A stretch of 64,000 nt of DNA. Source: Sipunculus nudus. Taxonomy: Eukaryota; Annelida; Sipuncula; Golfingiida; Sipunculidae. Position numbers and translations under genes: made by a program. Below the pieces are notes generated by a model that was not told the origin of the DNA, made no database searches, and saw nothing but the letters and a program-made list of their open reading frames with translations. This document shows positions 11,651 to 23,960 of this stretch, piece by piece. Positions within the stretch are counted from its first letter, which is position 1. Every line of letters begins with the position of its first letter. The stretch spans positions 48,857,429 to 48,921,428 of the forward strand of contig CM049312.1 of NCBI GenBank assembly GCA_026874595.1, given 5' to 3'.

Positions 11651-13800
11651 ATTAGATATTTCTTTGCACCGCAGGTGCAGAGTATCCCCAGACATAGTAG
11701 GCCCCCCCCCTTTAAGAATAGGCCCCCATTTTTACCAGTATATACTGACACTTGGCAAGCAATTATTGTTTCTTCCATCTATCAATCCACAATCTTTTTA
11801 AAGATGTGTCCTGTGACCTTGACCTTTGACCTCATGACCCAAAAATCAATTGGGGTCTTGCTTTTTCAATGGGACATATATAAGTCAAGTTTGAAATCTA
11901 TACATCAATAAAAGCAGGAATTATCATCCAGAAACTAATTTTTGGACAGATGGCTCCTGTGGCCTTGACCTTTGACCTTGTGACCCCAAAATTGATATTG
12001 ATCATCCAATTTTGTATTTAAATCAATAGAGATCTAGATTTATTGATGGGCCATATATAAGTCATGTTTGAAATCCATATATTAATCCAAGCATGAATTA
12101 TCATCTCAGGAACTAATTTTTGGACAGATGGCTCCTGTGACTTTCACCTTTGACGTTGTGACCTCACAATTGACAGGCGTCTTCCTCTATTGGCAGGGGA
12201 ACTGTATGTGCAAGATGAAATGTCTGAGATGAAATGTTTGGCTGAAAATGCATCCACATCTTTTTGAAGATGTGTACTGTGACCTTGACCTTTGACCTCA
12301 TGATCCCAAAATCAATTCGGGTCTTGCTTTTCCAATGGGACATATACAAGTCAAGTTTGAAAAACCATACATCAATAAAAGCAGGCATTTTCATCCAGAA
12401 ACTAATTTTTGGACAGATGGCTCCTGTGACCTTCACCTTTGACCTTGTGACCTCAAAATTGATAGGGGTCTTCCACTCTTGGCAGGTGATCTATATGTGC
12501 AAGATGAAAGATCTGAGATGAATTGTTTGGCTGAAAATGCATCCACAATCTTTTTAAAGATATGTCCTGTGACCTTGACCTTTGACCTCATGACCCCAAA
12601 ATCAATTCAGGTCTTGCTTTTCCAATGGGTCATATACAAATCAAGTTTGAAATCCATACATCAATAAAAGCAGGAATTATCATCCAGAAACTAATTTTTG
12701 GACAGATGGCTCCTGTGACCTTCACCTTTGACCTTGTGACCTCAAAATTTGATGGGGTCTTCCTCTATTGGCAGATGAACTATATGTGCAAGATGAAAGG
12801 TCTGAGATGAAATTTTTGGCTGAAAATGCATCCACAATCTTTTTAAAGATGTGTCCTGTGACCTTGACCTTTGACCTCATGACCCCAAAATCAATTGGAG
12901 TCTTGCTTTTTCAATGGGACATATATAAGTCAAGTTTGAAATCAATACATCAATAAAAGCAGGAATTATCATTCAGAAACTAATTTTTTGACATATAGCT
13001 CTTGTGGCCTTGACCTTTGTTCTTGTGACCCCAAAATTGATATGGATCATCTACTATTGGCAAGTGAGCTATATATTCAAGATGGAAGACCTTGAAAGTT
13101 TGGCTTAAAATGCATCTACAGTATCTTGTAAGATGCAAGTCCAGTGACCTTGACCTTAGACCTCATGACCCTAGAACCTATAGGGTTCTTACTTTAGTAG
13201 TGGGCCATACATAAGTCACGTTTGAAATCCATATGGCTGTCAACACTGGAGATATCATAAGAGGTGTGTGATTTTCACCAAATATGGACACATTAAAGGT
13301 CAAGGCCACTCTCATGGTAAAGGTCATGACCCAAATGTAAACAGACCTCATCCCATAGCCCATCTCTCTACATGTGCATAATTTGAAAGAAATCTGTCCA
13401 TTAGTTTTTGACTTATAATGCTTACAGTACTATCAAGTGGCAATTATGGGGGTATTAAAAGGCGAAAAAACAAGAAAAGGATAATAGGTGGCGCCACCAG
13501 TTTCCGGTATATTACAAGGCTATCCAAGATCTTGGGTCACCTTAATTTTTAGACCAGTCCATGCAAGCTTACTTGAGATATTTAAGAATAATGGACCTAT
13601 TCAAGATCAAGGTCATTCTCCTAGCATAGGTCATGACCCCATTTTAAATAGGCTTCGTCCCCTTACCTGTATCTATACAAATGTAAAGTTTGAAAAAAAT
13701 CAGTGAAATATTTTTTGAGTTATCCCACTCACAAGGTTTTTCTGCGGCGGCGGCGGGACCGTCATGAAACCATAGTATCCCGACTTTGTCTGGGGATACA
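11651..13800 (+). mobile_element. Family B element, near-complete
   Basis: The 5' end is ATTAGATATTTCTTTGCACC, then a small hairpin (GCACC/GGTGC) and motif GTATCCCCAGACA. The 3' end is a hairpin at 13775-13799, GTATCCCGAC-TTT-GTCTGGGGATAC, preceded by a GCGGCGGCGGG tract. Between them are several ~290-bp units, each with TGACCTTGACCTTTGACC followed by a degenerate unit, and one GGTGGCGCCACC at 13487. The layout fits a non-autonomous pearl/HINE-type element. ORFs in it repeat with the units and are not genes. Confidence 0.8.
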
Positions 13801-15060
13801 ATGATGGTCTGAGGCAAAATGGATGGTTGTTGAGCTATCAGGAACTAATCCCACAGCTTGCTCGATACCTGTCAGTCTCAAAAGGAATACCACACAGGCC
13901 ACATTTAAGATCAAATTATAGCAAAAGATTAAGGAAATCCATGTAAGAATTATTGTGAAACGGGTACTTCCATATTAACTTTTATTCAATACAAGCCAAC
14001 TGTACGGAGCTTTCATAAATGATGGTCATATTTCTTAAGAAATCTTTGACCGAATGCAAGATAACATTAATATACATCCCACTGCATTCACTTTAATAGT
14101 TCTTGAGATAATATGTTCTAAAGGAATTTAAAGATGGCTTCCTGTTGGCCACATTGGATTTCTGACAGGTCAGAAAATGAACAACAAACATCCTCTAAAA
14201 GGGACCAAACATCATAAAAAAATCACAGAAACTGCCCTGGCAAAAGGATTTCTAAAATGGCTACCTGGCAGACATAATGGTTTTCTGACAAGTCTGACAT
14301 TTGATATCACACATCCTCCAATAAGACACTAAACTTGTAGCAATTGCTTCAAAGAATGTAACAGTTATGAATGTCTAAAACAATTCAAAAGGCATGATCA
14401 GGTTGGAGAGCTCTCATATCAGATTTATGAACATGCAAATGTAATAAGTGCAATTCCAATTTGTTTGAATTATCAGCTTGCTATTTAATGGGGTCAGCAG
14501 GGTAGGTAAACTGCAAAACCTAAAAGAAAAGAAATGCAGAAATAATCACTAAGAGTCTTGTAATCAAATAAAGCCATCCTAAATCCAGGTAAAGACCCAC
14601 ATATTATCAGAACAAACACTTGCTGGTATATCTGATGATTTTTATAATAATATTCAGATATCTAGAAAACTAAGTTTATTGCTATGATTCCATGATATAA
14701 ACTGCAAAATGTTCCCATCATTTTATAAATCAGTAGCTAAACCTTAACACTTAACTCTCATAGTCTTAATGCCTGGCCAAAGCATTCCGGCAACAGTGTT
14801 TTTGTTATGCACTAATGATATATCCTTATCACTCCATGAGCTGATACAAATGGGAGTCATATATCACAAGTGTCACTGACAATTATGGGCACATAGTGAG
14901 ATGTACCAGTTGTGAGTGCCATGGTTATATATACAAGAAAACAAGAAAAATAGAGATGGTCTACAAAATAAGTTATTGTGAACATCCCTGACCTATGACC
15001 TTGGCTTTTTGCCCACATATCAACTGGATTCTTTCTAAATGATGTGTAACTACTTACCAC
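13801..15060. other. Low-copy DNA
   Basis: Mostly unique. Two loosely similar blocks (near 14130-14190 and 14240-14300, sharing ATGGCT..CCTG..GACA and TTTCTGACA) may be a decayed tandem pair. No gene recognised. Confidence 0.45.
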
Positions 15061-16073
15061 TTACATCTGGCCGGGTGTAATTACTTGGCAACCAATGAGT
15101 GAATAACATAGACCTGCAACCTTTAACCTCCTGACCAGCTGACCTCAAAATCAATTAGTTATTTCTTCATGCAAAAAGACCCATAAATATGAAGTTTGAA
15201 TCAAATTTAGTGATGCATAGATGTGGCATATGTGAAAGACTGAAGGTTTGGGTTGAACAGTTTCACTTGAAATATGTTCACAAGCATTTAGAACAATATT
15301 GTGACCTTGACCTTTGACCTTTTGAACTCAACATCAATAGGCTTCTTCTCCTAATGGTAGGCAAGCCATATATGACAGATGGAAAGTATAGATTGAAAAG
15401 TTTGCCTTAAAATGACTCCACGCAAGAAGAGGGTGCTGTGAACTTGACCTTTGACCTCAAAATCAACAGGTCTTTTCCCCTGTTGGCAGAGAAGCAATAT
15501 CAGTGCTGAGAGGTTTGGAATGAAAGGTCTAGCTTGAAATGTGTCCACAACCTTTTCAAAGAAGTGGATCCTGTGACCCTGACCTTGTGACCTCAACATC
15601 TATAGGATTCTTCTCCCGCTTAGTAGGTGAGCTATATGTGAAAGATCAAAGAATTGGGATGAAAGGTTTGGCTTAAAATGCATCCTGAGGCTTTTCAAAG
15701 AAGTTGGTTCTGTGACCTTGACCTTTGACCTTGTGACCTCAAAATAATTATGGTTCTTCCCCTGTTGGTAGGTGAGCTGTATGTGAAAGATGGAAGGTTT
15801 GGGAAGAAAATTTTGGCTAAAAGAATTATTTCTGGGGGGTGCAAACACACCCCATAACTTCGAGAATATAGGTCGCAGTGACCTAATTTCAGGTTTGCAA
15901 GGAGATCTTTTTAGAACCTCTAAGACTGCATAGGGTTCATGGCCCTAGCCCCTACGGTTACGATTTGTGCCCTGCTAACGGACGGCCGGCCGGCCGGACG
16001 GACGGACAGACGAAAGGACGCCGGACATAGACCCATCGCTATAGCCCAGCATGACTGAAAGTCAGCTGAGCTA
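15061..16073 (+). mobile_element. TGACCT-rich core with D-type 3' end
   Basis: Several B-like units with TGACCTTGACCTTTGACC (15301 and 15714) lead into a D-type tail. The tail has ATTTGTGCCCTGCTAACGG, a (CCGG/GGAC)n microsatellite at about 15980-16010 and the hairpin at 16042-16073 (ATAGCCCAG..CTGAGCTA). It is a chimera of a B-like core and a D-type 3' module. Confidence 0.7.
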
Positions 16074-16645
16074 AAAAAACGTGCCATGGTCAGAGTTGGG
16101 TAAAATTTAAGGTACCATTTTTTTTATTTTTGCTAATATTTTAAAAAATTTAAAAGATTTTGATCTAATTTTGGGTATACAGCTGATTAGTAAAATTAAT
16201 ATTACAGGAAAAAAGTGCTTAGCTTTAACAAGTTTTGTGTTAAGTGATCAATTTTTTTTCATAATGCATTATGTTTCGGCCCATAACTTTTTTAAATTAT
16301 ATAATACAGACTTTATTTCTGGCATGTAAATAGGAACTATATAGAGGATTATTTATGGTAAATATGAGGAAAAACAGATGAGTGGTTTTGAGATTAGGCA
16401 GTCCTGAAGTGTGAAAATAGGTTTTTCATAAAAAATTGAGGTTTTTCTTAATTTCTTAAAGGAACAAAGTCGCAAAGACCCAGTTTTCGGCTTGGTAGCA
16501 GATCTTGGGGAAATCTTACATTATGCCGAATTTTGGATTCCTAGGTCTTACGGTTTCAAAACGTGCCACATCTACAGATGGACTGACAGACAGACGGACA
16601 ATGTACCATGACTATAGCTCAGATGACTTATAGTCAGCTGAGCTA
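16074..16645 (+). mobile_element. Family G element with D-type 3' hairpin
   Basis: Full order of G landmarks: GTGCCATGGTCAGAGTTGGG, CATAACTTTTTTAAATTATA, GAACTATATAGAGGA, TTAGGCAGTCCTGAAGTGTG and TTACGGTTTCAAAACGTGCC. Then comes GACAGACAGACGGAC and the hairpin TAGCTCAG..CTGAGCTA at 16615-16645. Confidence 0.75.
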
Positions 16646-17712
16646 AAAAACGTGCCGTTGCCAAAGTGGGGCAAAATTTATAGTACCAATTTTTATTTTT
16701 GCTAATATTTAAAAAATTTTGAAAGATTTCGATCTAATTTTGGGTAAACTATTTTGATTTTGATTAATTAAAGTTATATTACTGGAAAAAAGTCCTTAGC
16801 TGTAACATGTTTTGTTTTAAGAGATCAAATATCTTTCCTGATTTTTTACAAAATGCGTTATGTTTGAGCCCATAACTTATTAAATTATATAATACAGACG
16901 TTATTTCTGGCATGTACATAGGAACTATATAGAGGAATATTTATGGTAAATATGAGGAAAAACAGATAAGTGGTTTTGATATTAGGCAGTCCTGAAGTGT
17001 GAAAATGGGTTTTTTAATAAAAAATTAAGGTTTTTCCTTAATTTCTCAAAGGAACAAAGTCGCAAAGACCCAGTTTTCAGCTTGGTAGGAGATCTTAGGG
17101 ACATCTAACATTATGCCAACAGCCTGGGGAGCATAGAGAGCTGCACTGAATGACCTACAGTGACCAATGTGGACTGCTTGACAATGTAAGGGAATTCAAC
17201 AAGAGCCTCCAAAAATATTCAATAACTAGCCTAATTTTGCAGCTTTTATTTTCAAATTTCAGATTTTAACAGATTATATCCTTATGTGTACATGCTGAGG
17301 AAATTGAATCCACAGTGCTTACAGGAAAAAACGTGCCGTGGCCAAAGTTGGGCAAAATTTAAGTTACCATTTTTTATTTTTGCTAATATTTTAAAAATTC
17401 GTAGATTTTGATCTAATTTTGGGTATACAATTTAATTTTGATTAATTAAAGTTATATTACTGGAAAAAAGTCCTTAGTTTTAACATGTTTTGTGTAAAGT
17501 GATCAAATATCTTTCCTGATTTTTTACAAAATGCATATTGATTGAGCCCATAACTTTTTTAAATTATACAATACAGACCTAATTTCTGGCATGTATATAC
17601 TGAGGAACTATATAGAGGAATATTTATGGCAAATATGAGGAAAAACAGATGAGTGGTTTTGATATTAGGGGGTCCTGAAGTGTATCTAAAAATAGATTTT
17701 TAATAAAACATT
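16646..17712 (+). mobile_element. Two further, 3'-truncated G copies
   Basis: The G head appears at about 16650 and again at about 17325 (GTGCCGTGGCCAAAGTTGGG). The two copies are separated by ~200 bp around 17120-17320 that carries AATGACCTACAGTGACCAAT and no core landmarks. The first copy stops near CATTATGCCAACAGCC. The second switches into an A-type core at about 17713 without its hairpin. Confidence 0.65.
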
Positions 17713-18344
17713 AAGTCAAACCACTACTGATATATGAGTGATTTTAGCCCACGGCAGATAAATGGACGGACACTGTGCAAAAATGGTGGCAGGTGGCACC
17801 ACCACTTTAGTGTATGATTAAGAGCTATGTGAGATCTATACACAATCAAAATTTCAGGGGTTATGTCAAACCAGTCCTGAAATAAAAGCCTGAATGTCTG
17901 CAGCATATACATAAATGTAGGTGGCGCCACCTGCCACAAAATCAAGAAAGCTATTCAAGATGTATAAACATGCAAAATTTTAGGCAGATAAGTCAAACCA
18001 CTACTGAGATATGAGTGATTTTAGCCCACGGCAGACAAACAGACGGACGCTGTGCAAAAAAAGTTGCAGGTGGCCCCTCCTGTTTTGTGTATGATAAAGA
18101 CCTATGTGAGATCAAAACACATGCACAATTTTGGCCCAATTGGTCAAACGGTTCCCAAGATATGAGCTTGGATGTCTGCAGCGTAAACTAGAATGTAGGT
18201 GGAGCCACCTGTCCTAAATCAAGAAAGCTGTCCAGGATGTATAAACCTGCAAAATTTTAGGCAGTTATGTCAAATCAGTACAGAGATATGAGTGATTTTA
18301 GCCAATGGCAAACAAACAGACAGACGCAGTGCAAAAATGGTTGC
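17713..18344 (+). mobile_element. Family A core units
   Basis: A-type half-units with CACTACTGATATATGAGTG, GCAGATAAATGGACGG and AAATGGTGGCAGGTGGC. An intact GGTGGCGCCACC lies at 17920 and decayed versions (GGTGGCCCCTCC) at 18070 and 18346. The core is interrupted by the SINE and continues at 18766. Confidence 0.75.
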
Positions 18345-18356
18345 AGGTGGCCCCTC

Positions 18357-18735
18357 TAACCGGCTTCTTCGGCTCAGGGGTAGGGTGCAAGACTCAAAGC
18401 CGGGAGATCGTGAGTTCGAATCTCAGCCGAGGTGGTGAGGTTTTTCATGGTCGGCCCCCGTCCAGGGTGAGCGCTCTGCAGGCTTAATGGGAAGGTCGTG
18501 CCCAACGGCCGTGTTTCACTCACAATTGAGTGTGCCTTTCAGGGGTCCTCGGTGGTATGATTACCAACCTAGGGCCCGCAGGTGCAGTAGACACCGGGCC
18601 TGGTTAACTCCAGGATATAAAATGAGAGGAAGCGTGTGATACTGCCCTGTCACGTAGTCCGAAACCGAAATGGAAATCTGCAGATGTACATATACTTAGT
18701 TAAGCTAACATTAAAAAATGGAGGCGGTTACCTCC

Positions 18736-18765
<30 letters not shown>
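18357..18765 (+). mobile_element. tRNA-derived SINE with poly(A) tail
   Basis: A ~409-bp insert whose head resembles a tRNA gene: a box A-like GGCTCAGGGGTAGGG near 18371 and a box B-like AGTTCGAATCT at 18413. A tRNA-unrelated body follows, then the tail GGAGGCGGTTACCTCC (a short hairpin) and 29 A at 18736-18764. The 12-bp target duplication AGGTGGCCCCTC flanks it at 18345-18356 and 18766-18777. RNA polymerase III would transcribe it and LINE machinery would retrotranspose it. It is GC-richer than its surroundings. I cannot assign the central domain (Deu, V, Meta and similar). Confidence 0.9.
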
Positions 18766-18768
<3 letters not shown>

Positions 18769-19368
18769 TGGCCCCTCCAGTTTTGTGGATGATAAAAACC
18801 TATGTGAGATCTATACACATGCACAATTTTGGCCCAATCGGTCGTACAGTTCCCGAGATATGAGCTTGAATGTCTGCAGCGAAAACTAGAATGTAGGTGG
18901 TGCCACCTGTCATAAAATCAAGAAAGCTATCCAGGATGTATACGCATGCCGAATTTCAGGTGAATAGGTCAATTCACTGCAGAGATATGAGTGATTTAAC
19001 CCAAGGCAGATAAACAGATGGACCCTGTGCAAACAGGCAATATAAGCCTGAATGTCTCCAGCATAAACATTAATGTAGGTGGCGCCACCTGCCACAAAAT
19101 CCGGAGAGTTATTCAAGATGTATAAACCTGCAAAAATTATAGGCAGTTATGTCAAACAACTGCCGAGTTAGAAGTGTTTTTATCCCAGAGGGACGCTGTG
19201 CAAATATGGTTGCAGGTGGCGCCACCAGTTTTGCGTATGATAAAGAGCTATGTGAGATCTGTAAACACACAAAATTTTTGCCCAATCGGTCAATTTCCGG
19301 AGATACGAGCTTGGATGTCTGCAGCATAAATGTGAATGTAGCTGGCGCCACCTGTCATAAAATCAAAC
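18766..19368 (+). mobile_element. Family A core, continued after the SINE
   Basis: It resumes the A core at the second copy of the SINE target duplication. An intact palindrome lies near 19078 and 19217, and a variant (GCTGGCGCCACC) at 19342. The stretch ends at the D-type start near 19369, so D probably inserted into A here. Confidence 0.7.
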
Positions 19369-22300
19369 AAGTGACCCATGGGTCATGATGCTCAGCTGAC
19401 TGGGAAGAGATTCGCAAAAGGAAATTTTATCATCAGAATGGTAGTATATACCCATTCAACTGAAGCATCAAACAGATTAACCAACAGGCCAAGATTTAGT
19501 CTGTATTTATATATCTCAAAAATAGAGAAAAATGTGTAAACTTTTAAAACTAGAATACGGGTAACCGACAAGTGACTACATGTATCTGCCAAAATCGGAT
19601 AGTGAGGCATGGATTGAGTGGCAAGGGGAAATAGAGTGAGGTATGTTGCATATTAGCATGGATGTCTGCAGCCTAAATGTGTATGTAGGTTGTGCCACCT
19701 ACCACAAATCCAGAAAGCTGTCCAAGTTGTATACACCTGCAAAATTTTAGGCAGAAAAGTCAAACCACTACATGTATATGAGCGATTTTTGCCCATGGCA
19801 GACAAACAGACAAACACTGTGCAAAAATCTTTGCAGGTAACCCCTCCAGTTTTGTGTATGATAAAGACCTATGTGAGATCTAAACACATGCACAATTTTG
19901 GCCCAATCGGTCAAATGGTTCCTGAGATATGAGCTTGGATGTGTCCAGCGTTAACTAGAATGTAGGTGGCGCCACCTGTCATAAAATCAAGAAAGCTGTC
20001 CACGATGTATAAACCTGCAAAATTTTAGGCAGTTATGTCGAACCACTACAGAGAAATGAGTAATTTTAGGCCACGGCAGACTAACAGACAGACGCTGTGC
20101 AAACATTGTTACTGGTGGCGCCACCATTTTTTGTGTATGTTACAGAGCTATCAAAGGGCTACATTTGTATAAATTTTATTTCCTGATCGGTCAAACGGTT
20201 CCCGAGATATAAGCTTGGATGTCATCAGCGTGAACGTGAACGTAGGTGGCGCCACCTGTCATAAAATCAAGAAAGCTATCCTGGATGTATACACATGACG
20301 AATTTCAGGTGAAATAGTCAATTCACTGCAGAGATATGAGTGATTTTAACCCAAGGCAGATGAACAGATGGACACTGTGCAAACATGGTTACAGGTGGCG
20401 CCACCATTTTTTGTGTATGTTATAAAGCAATCCAAGGGCTACATTTGTATCAATTTTATTTCCTGATCGGTCAAACGGTTCCCGAGATATGAGGGTTTAT
20501 GAGTGGAAACAGACCCACAAATGGACACTGGATAGAGAGGAAAGGTCAGAGGTCAATGCAAATTGGTTAGGCATCAGTTCACATGTGACCCGATAATAGG
20601 TGTAAGTTTGGGAAAAATCGGTCCATTAGTCTCCGAGGAGCTCTCTGGAAACGAACGCCGCCGCGGCGGAGGAACTCGGTCAAAATCATAGTATCCGCAA
20701 AACTTCGTTTTGGCGGATACAAAAATACAGGTGGCTCCACCAGTCTGCAGAAACTAATAAAAACACTTAATGGTCAATATCCATGCAAAAAATCATGGTG
20801 ATCTCTGCATTAGTTGTTCAGATACTTCAGTTTTTGTATCATATTGTCCATTATTCTGAGGGATACTTCGAAGTCCTATAGCTTGAAGGATATGGGTAAC
20901 AGAGACCTAATTTCAAGTTTCCACAGGCACCTTTCATGGGCCTCCTTGCATGACAAGAATGAAGATTCTAGGTCCAGTTGTTGCGATTTGTACCCTGTTG
21001 ACAGATAACCACATCTTTAAAGGTCTCAAAAAAAAGAAAAAAATTCGTAAAAATTTGAAAAAAAAATAGAGGTGGCACACCCAGTCTGCAGAAACTGATG
21101 GAACAGCTCATGATCGATATGTATGCCGAAAATCATGACCAACAGTGTTGTAGTTATTGAAATACTGCAGTTTTTGTATCAAATTTTCCATTATTCTGGG
21201 GGGGGGGGGTATTTTGGACCCATACAGCTTAAAGAATATGGGTAACAGAGACCTAATTTCAAGTTTCCATGGAGACTTTTCATGGGTCTCCCTGTGTGTC
21301 AAGAATGAAGATTCTTGGTCCAGTTTTTATGATTTGTGCCCTGTTAACAGATGTTCATATCTTTAAAGGTCTCAAAAATACAGAAAAATTTCGTAAAAAA
21401 AAACGAACAAATACAGGTGGTGCCACCAGTCTGCAGAAACTTATGAAACACTCCATGATCAATATCCATGCAAACAATTATGGTTATCTCTGCATTAGTT
21501 GTTCAGATACTTTAGCTTTTGTATCAAATTTTCCATTATTCTGAGCTGTACTTTGGAGTGCCATAGCTCAAAGGATATGGGTAACAGAGACCAAATTTCA
21601 GGTTTCCATGGAGACTTATCATGGGTCTCCCTGTGTGTCAAGAACGAAGATTCTAGGTCCAGTCATTACGATTTGTACCCTGTTGACAGATAACTACATC
21701 CTTAAAGGTCTCAAAAATGAAGAAAAAAATTCGTGAACATTGAAAAATACAGGTGGCGCCACCAGTCTGCACAAACTGATGAAACATCTCATGATCAATA
21801 TGTATGTCGAAAATCATGACCATCAGTGATGTAGTTAATGAGATATTGAAGTTTTTGTATGAAATTTTTGACTATTCTGGGGGGTAATTTTGGGCCCCAC
21901 AGCTCGAAGGATATGGGTAACAAAGACCTAATTTCTGGTTTCCATGGAGACTTTTCATAGGTCTCTCAGTGTGACGAAAATGAAGATTCTAGGTCCAGTC
22001 GTTACGATTTGTGCCACGCTAACAGATGACAGCATCCTCAAAGGTCTCAAAAATAGAGGAAAAAATCGTAAAAAATCAAACAGTACAGGTGGCGCCACCA
22101 GTCTGCAGGAACTGATCGAACATCTCATGATCAATATGTATGCCAAAAATGAAGACCATCAGTGATGTAGTTATTGAGATATTGAAGTTTTTGTATGAAA
22201 TTTTTTACTATTCTGAGGGGTACTTTGGGGCCCCATAGCTAAACCATAACCTAATTTCTGGTTTCCAAGAAGATTTTTCATGGACCTCTCAGTGTGTCAA

Positions 22301-22763
22301 GAATTAAGATTCTAAGTCCAGTCTTTATGATTTGTGCCTTGTTAACAGATGTTCACATTTTTAAAGGTCTCAAAAATAGAGAAAAAAATTCGTAAAAAAT
22401 CGAAAAATACAGGTGGCGCCACCAGTCTGCAGGAAGTGATGTAACATCTCATGATCAATATGTATGCCAAAAATCATGACCATCAGTCAAGTAGTTAATG
22501 AGATATTGAAGTTTTTGTATGAAATTTTTGACTTTTCTGGGGGGTACTTTGGGGCCACATAGCTCGAAGGATATGGGTAACAGAGACCTAATTTCTGGTT
22601 TCCAAGGAGATTTTTTATGGACCTCTCAGAATCCCACGTTACAAGGTTCTAGGTCCAGCGGTTACGATTTGTGCCTGGTTAACGGACGGACAGACAGACA
22701 GACGGACGACGGACAAAGAGTGATCGCTATAGCTCAGATGACTTTCAGTCAGCTGAGCTAAAA
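19369..22763 (+). mobile_element. Family D element with a nested A element
   Basis: It starts ACAAGTGACCCATGGGTCAT followed by GCTCAGCTGAC. It ends with a GACGGACAGACAGACAGACG tract and the hairpin at 22730-22760 (TAGCTCAGATGAC-TTTCA-GTCAGCTGAGCTA, one mismatch). Six core units of ~325-345 bp begin with AGGTGG..CCACCAGTCTGCAG at about 20731, 21069, 21415, 21750, 22086 and 22411. Their length is twice the ~160-bp bivalve core repeat. An A element sits inside at 19549-20721. Confidence 0.8.
19549..20721 (+). mobile_element. Family A element, complete, nested in D
   Basis: It starts ACTAGAATACGGGTAACCGA and ends in the hairpin at 20691-20720, GTATCCGCAAAAC-TTC-GTTTTGGCGGATAC, preceded by GCCGCCGCGGCGGAGG. 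It interrupts D between TTTTAAA and AAAATACAGG, an A/T-only junction. Core palindromes lie at about 19966, 20115, 20244 and 20394. The last core half passes into the A-specific tail (GTGACCCGATAATAGGTG, ATTAGTCTCCGAGGAG). Confidence 0.85.
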
Positions 22764-23960
22764 AGCTGTCAAGGATGTATAAACCTGCAAAATTTCAGGT
22801 GGATTAGTCAAACCACTGCTGAGACATGAGTAATTTTATCCCAAGGCAGATGAACAAATGGACGCTGTGCAAAATTGGTTGCAGGTGGCACCACCAGTTT
22901 TTCAATTGATGAAATGCTATGCGAGATCTATACACATACAAAATTTTAGGGGGATATTTCAAACCAATCCTGAGATATAAGCCTGAATGTCTGCAGCGTA
23001 TACATAAATGTAGGTGGCGCCACCTGCCACAAAATCCAGAAAACTATCCAAGATGTATAAACCTGCAAAATTTTAGGCAGATATGTCAAACCACTGCAGA
23101 GTTATAAGTGATTTTATCCCACGGCAAACAAACAGACGGACGCTGTGCAAAAATGGTTGCAGGTGGCGCCACCAGTTTTGCCTATGATTAAGAGCTATGT
23201 GAGATCTATACACATGCAAAATTTTGGCCCAATTGGTCAAATGGTGTCTGAGATATGAGTTTGGATGTCTGCAGCGTAAATGTGAATGTAGGTGGCGCCA
23301 CCTGTCATAAATCAAGAAAGCTGTCCAGGATGTATAAACCTGCAAAATTTCAGGTAGATAAGTCAAACCAATGCAGAGATGTGAGTGATTTTATCCAAAG
23401 GCAGATGAACAGATGGAAGCTGTGCATAAGTGGTTGCAGGTGGCGCCACCTGTTTTGCCTATGATGAAGAGCTATGTGAGATCTATAAACATGCAAAATT
23501 TTGGCCCAATCGGTCAAACTGTTCCCAAGATATGAGCTTGGATGTCTGCAGAGTAAACATGAATGTAGGTGGCGCCACCTGTCATAAAATCGAGAAACCT
23601 GTCTGTGGTGTATAAACCTGCAAAATTTCAGGTGGATAAGTCAAACCACTGCTGAGATATGAGTGATATCCCAAGGGAGATGAACAGATGGAAGCTGTGC
23701 AAAAATGGTTGCAGGTGGCGCCACCATTTTTAGTGTATGTTATAAAGCTCTCAAAGGGCTACATTTGTGCAAAATCTTTAGCCGGATCGGTCAAATGGTT
23801 CCCGAGATATGCGGGTTTATGTGTGGAAACAGACACAAATGGACGCAGGGCAGCAAGGAAAGGTCAGTGGTCAACAAAAAATGAGGGTGCAGCAGTTAAC
23901 ATGTGACCTGAAGATAAACCTGATTCGCTTAAAATGCAAACCAAGTTTTTTCAAACAGTT
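22764..23960 (+). mobile_element. Family A core and tail without termini
   Basis: A-type units carry intact GGTGGCGCCACC at about 23013, 23163, 23290, 23439 and 23567, and near 23717. The A tail (GGTTTATGTGTGGAAACAGA, GGAAAGGTCAGTGGTCAAC) decays after about 23925, before any hairpin. Both ends are missing. Confidence 0.75.

Noticed and set aside
12264-12956. Series of similar ORFs (MKMCTVTLTFDLM-type, repeated)
   Set aside because: They repeat with the ~290-bp B-core unit and are spurious translations of the TGACCTTTGACC motif (VTLTFDL).
18357-18435. Functional tRNA gene
   Set aside because: The region has box A- and B-like sequence but is the head of a ~409-bp insert with a poly(A) tail and target duplications, i.e. 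a SINE.
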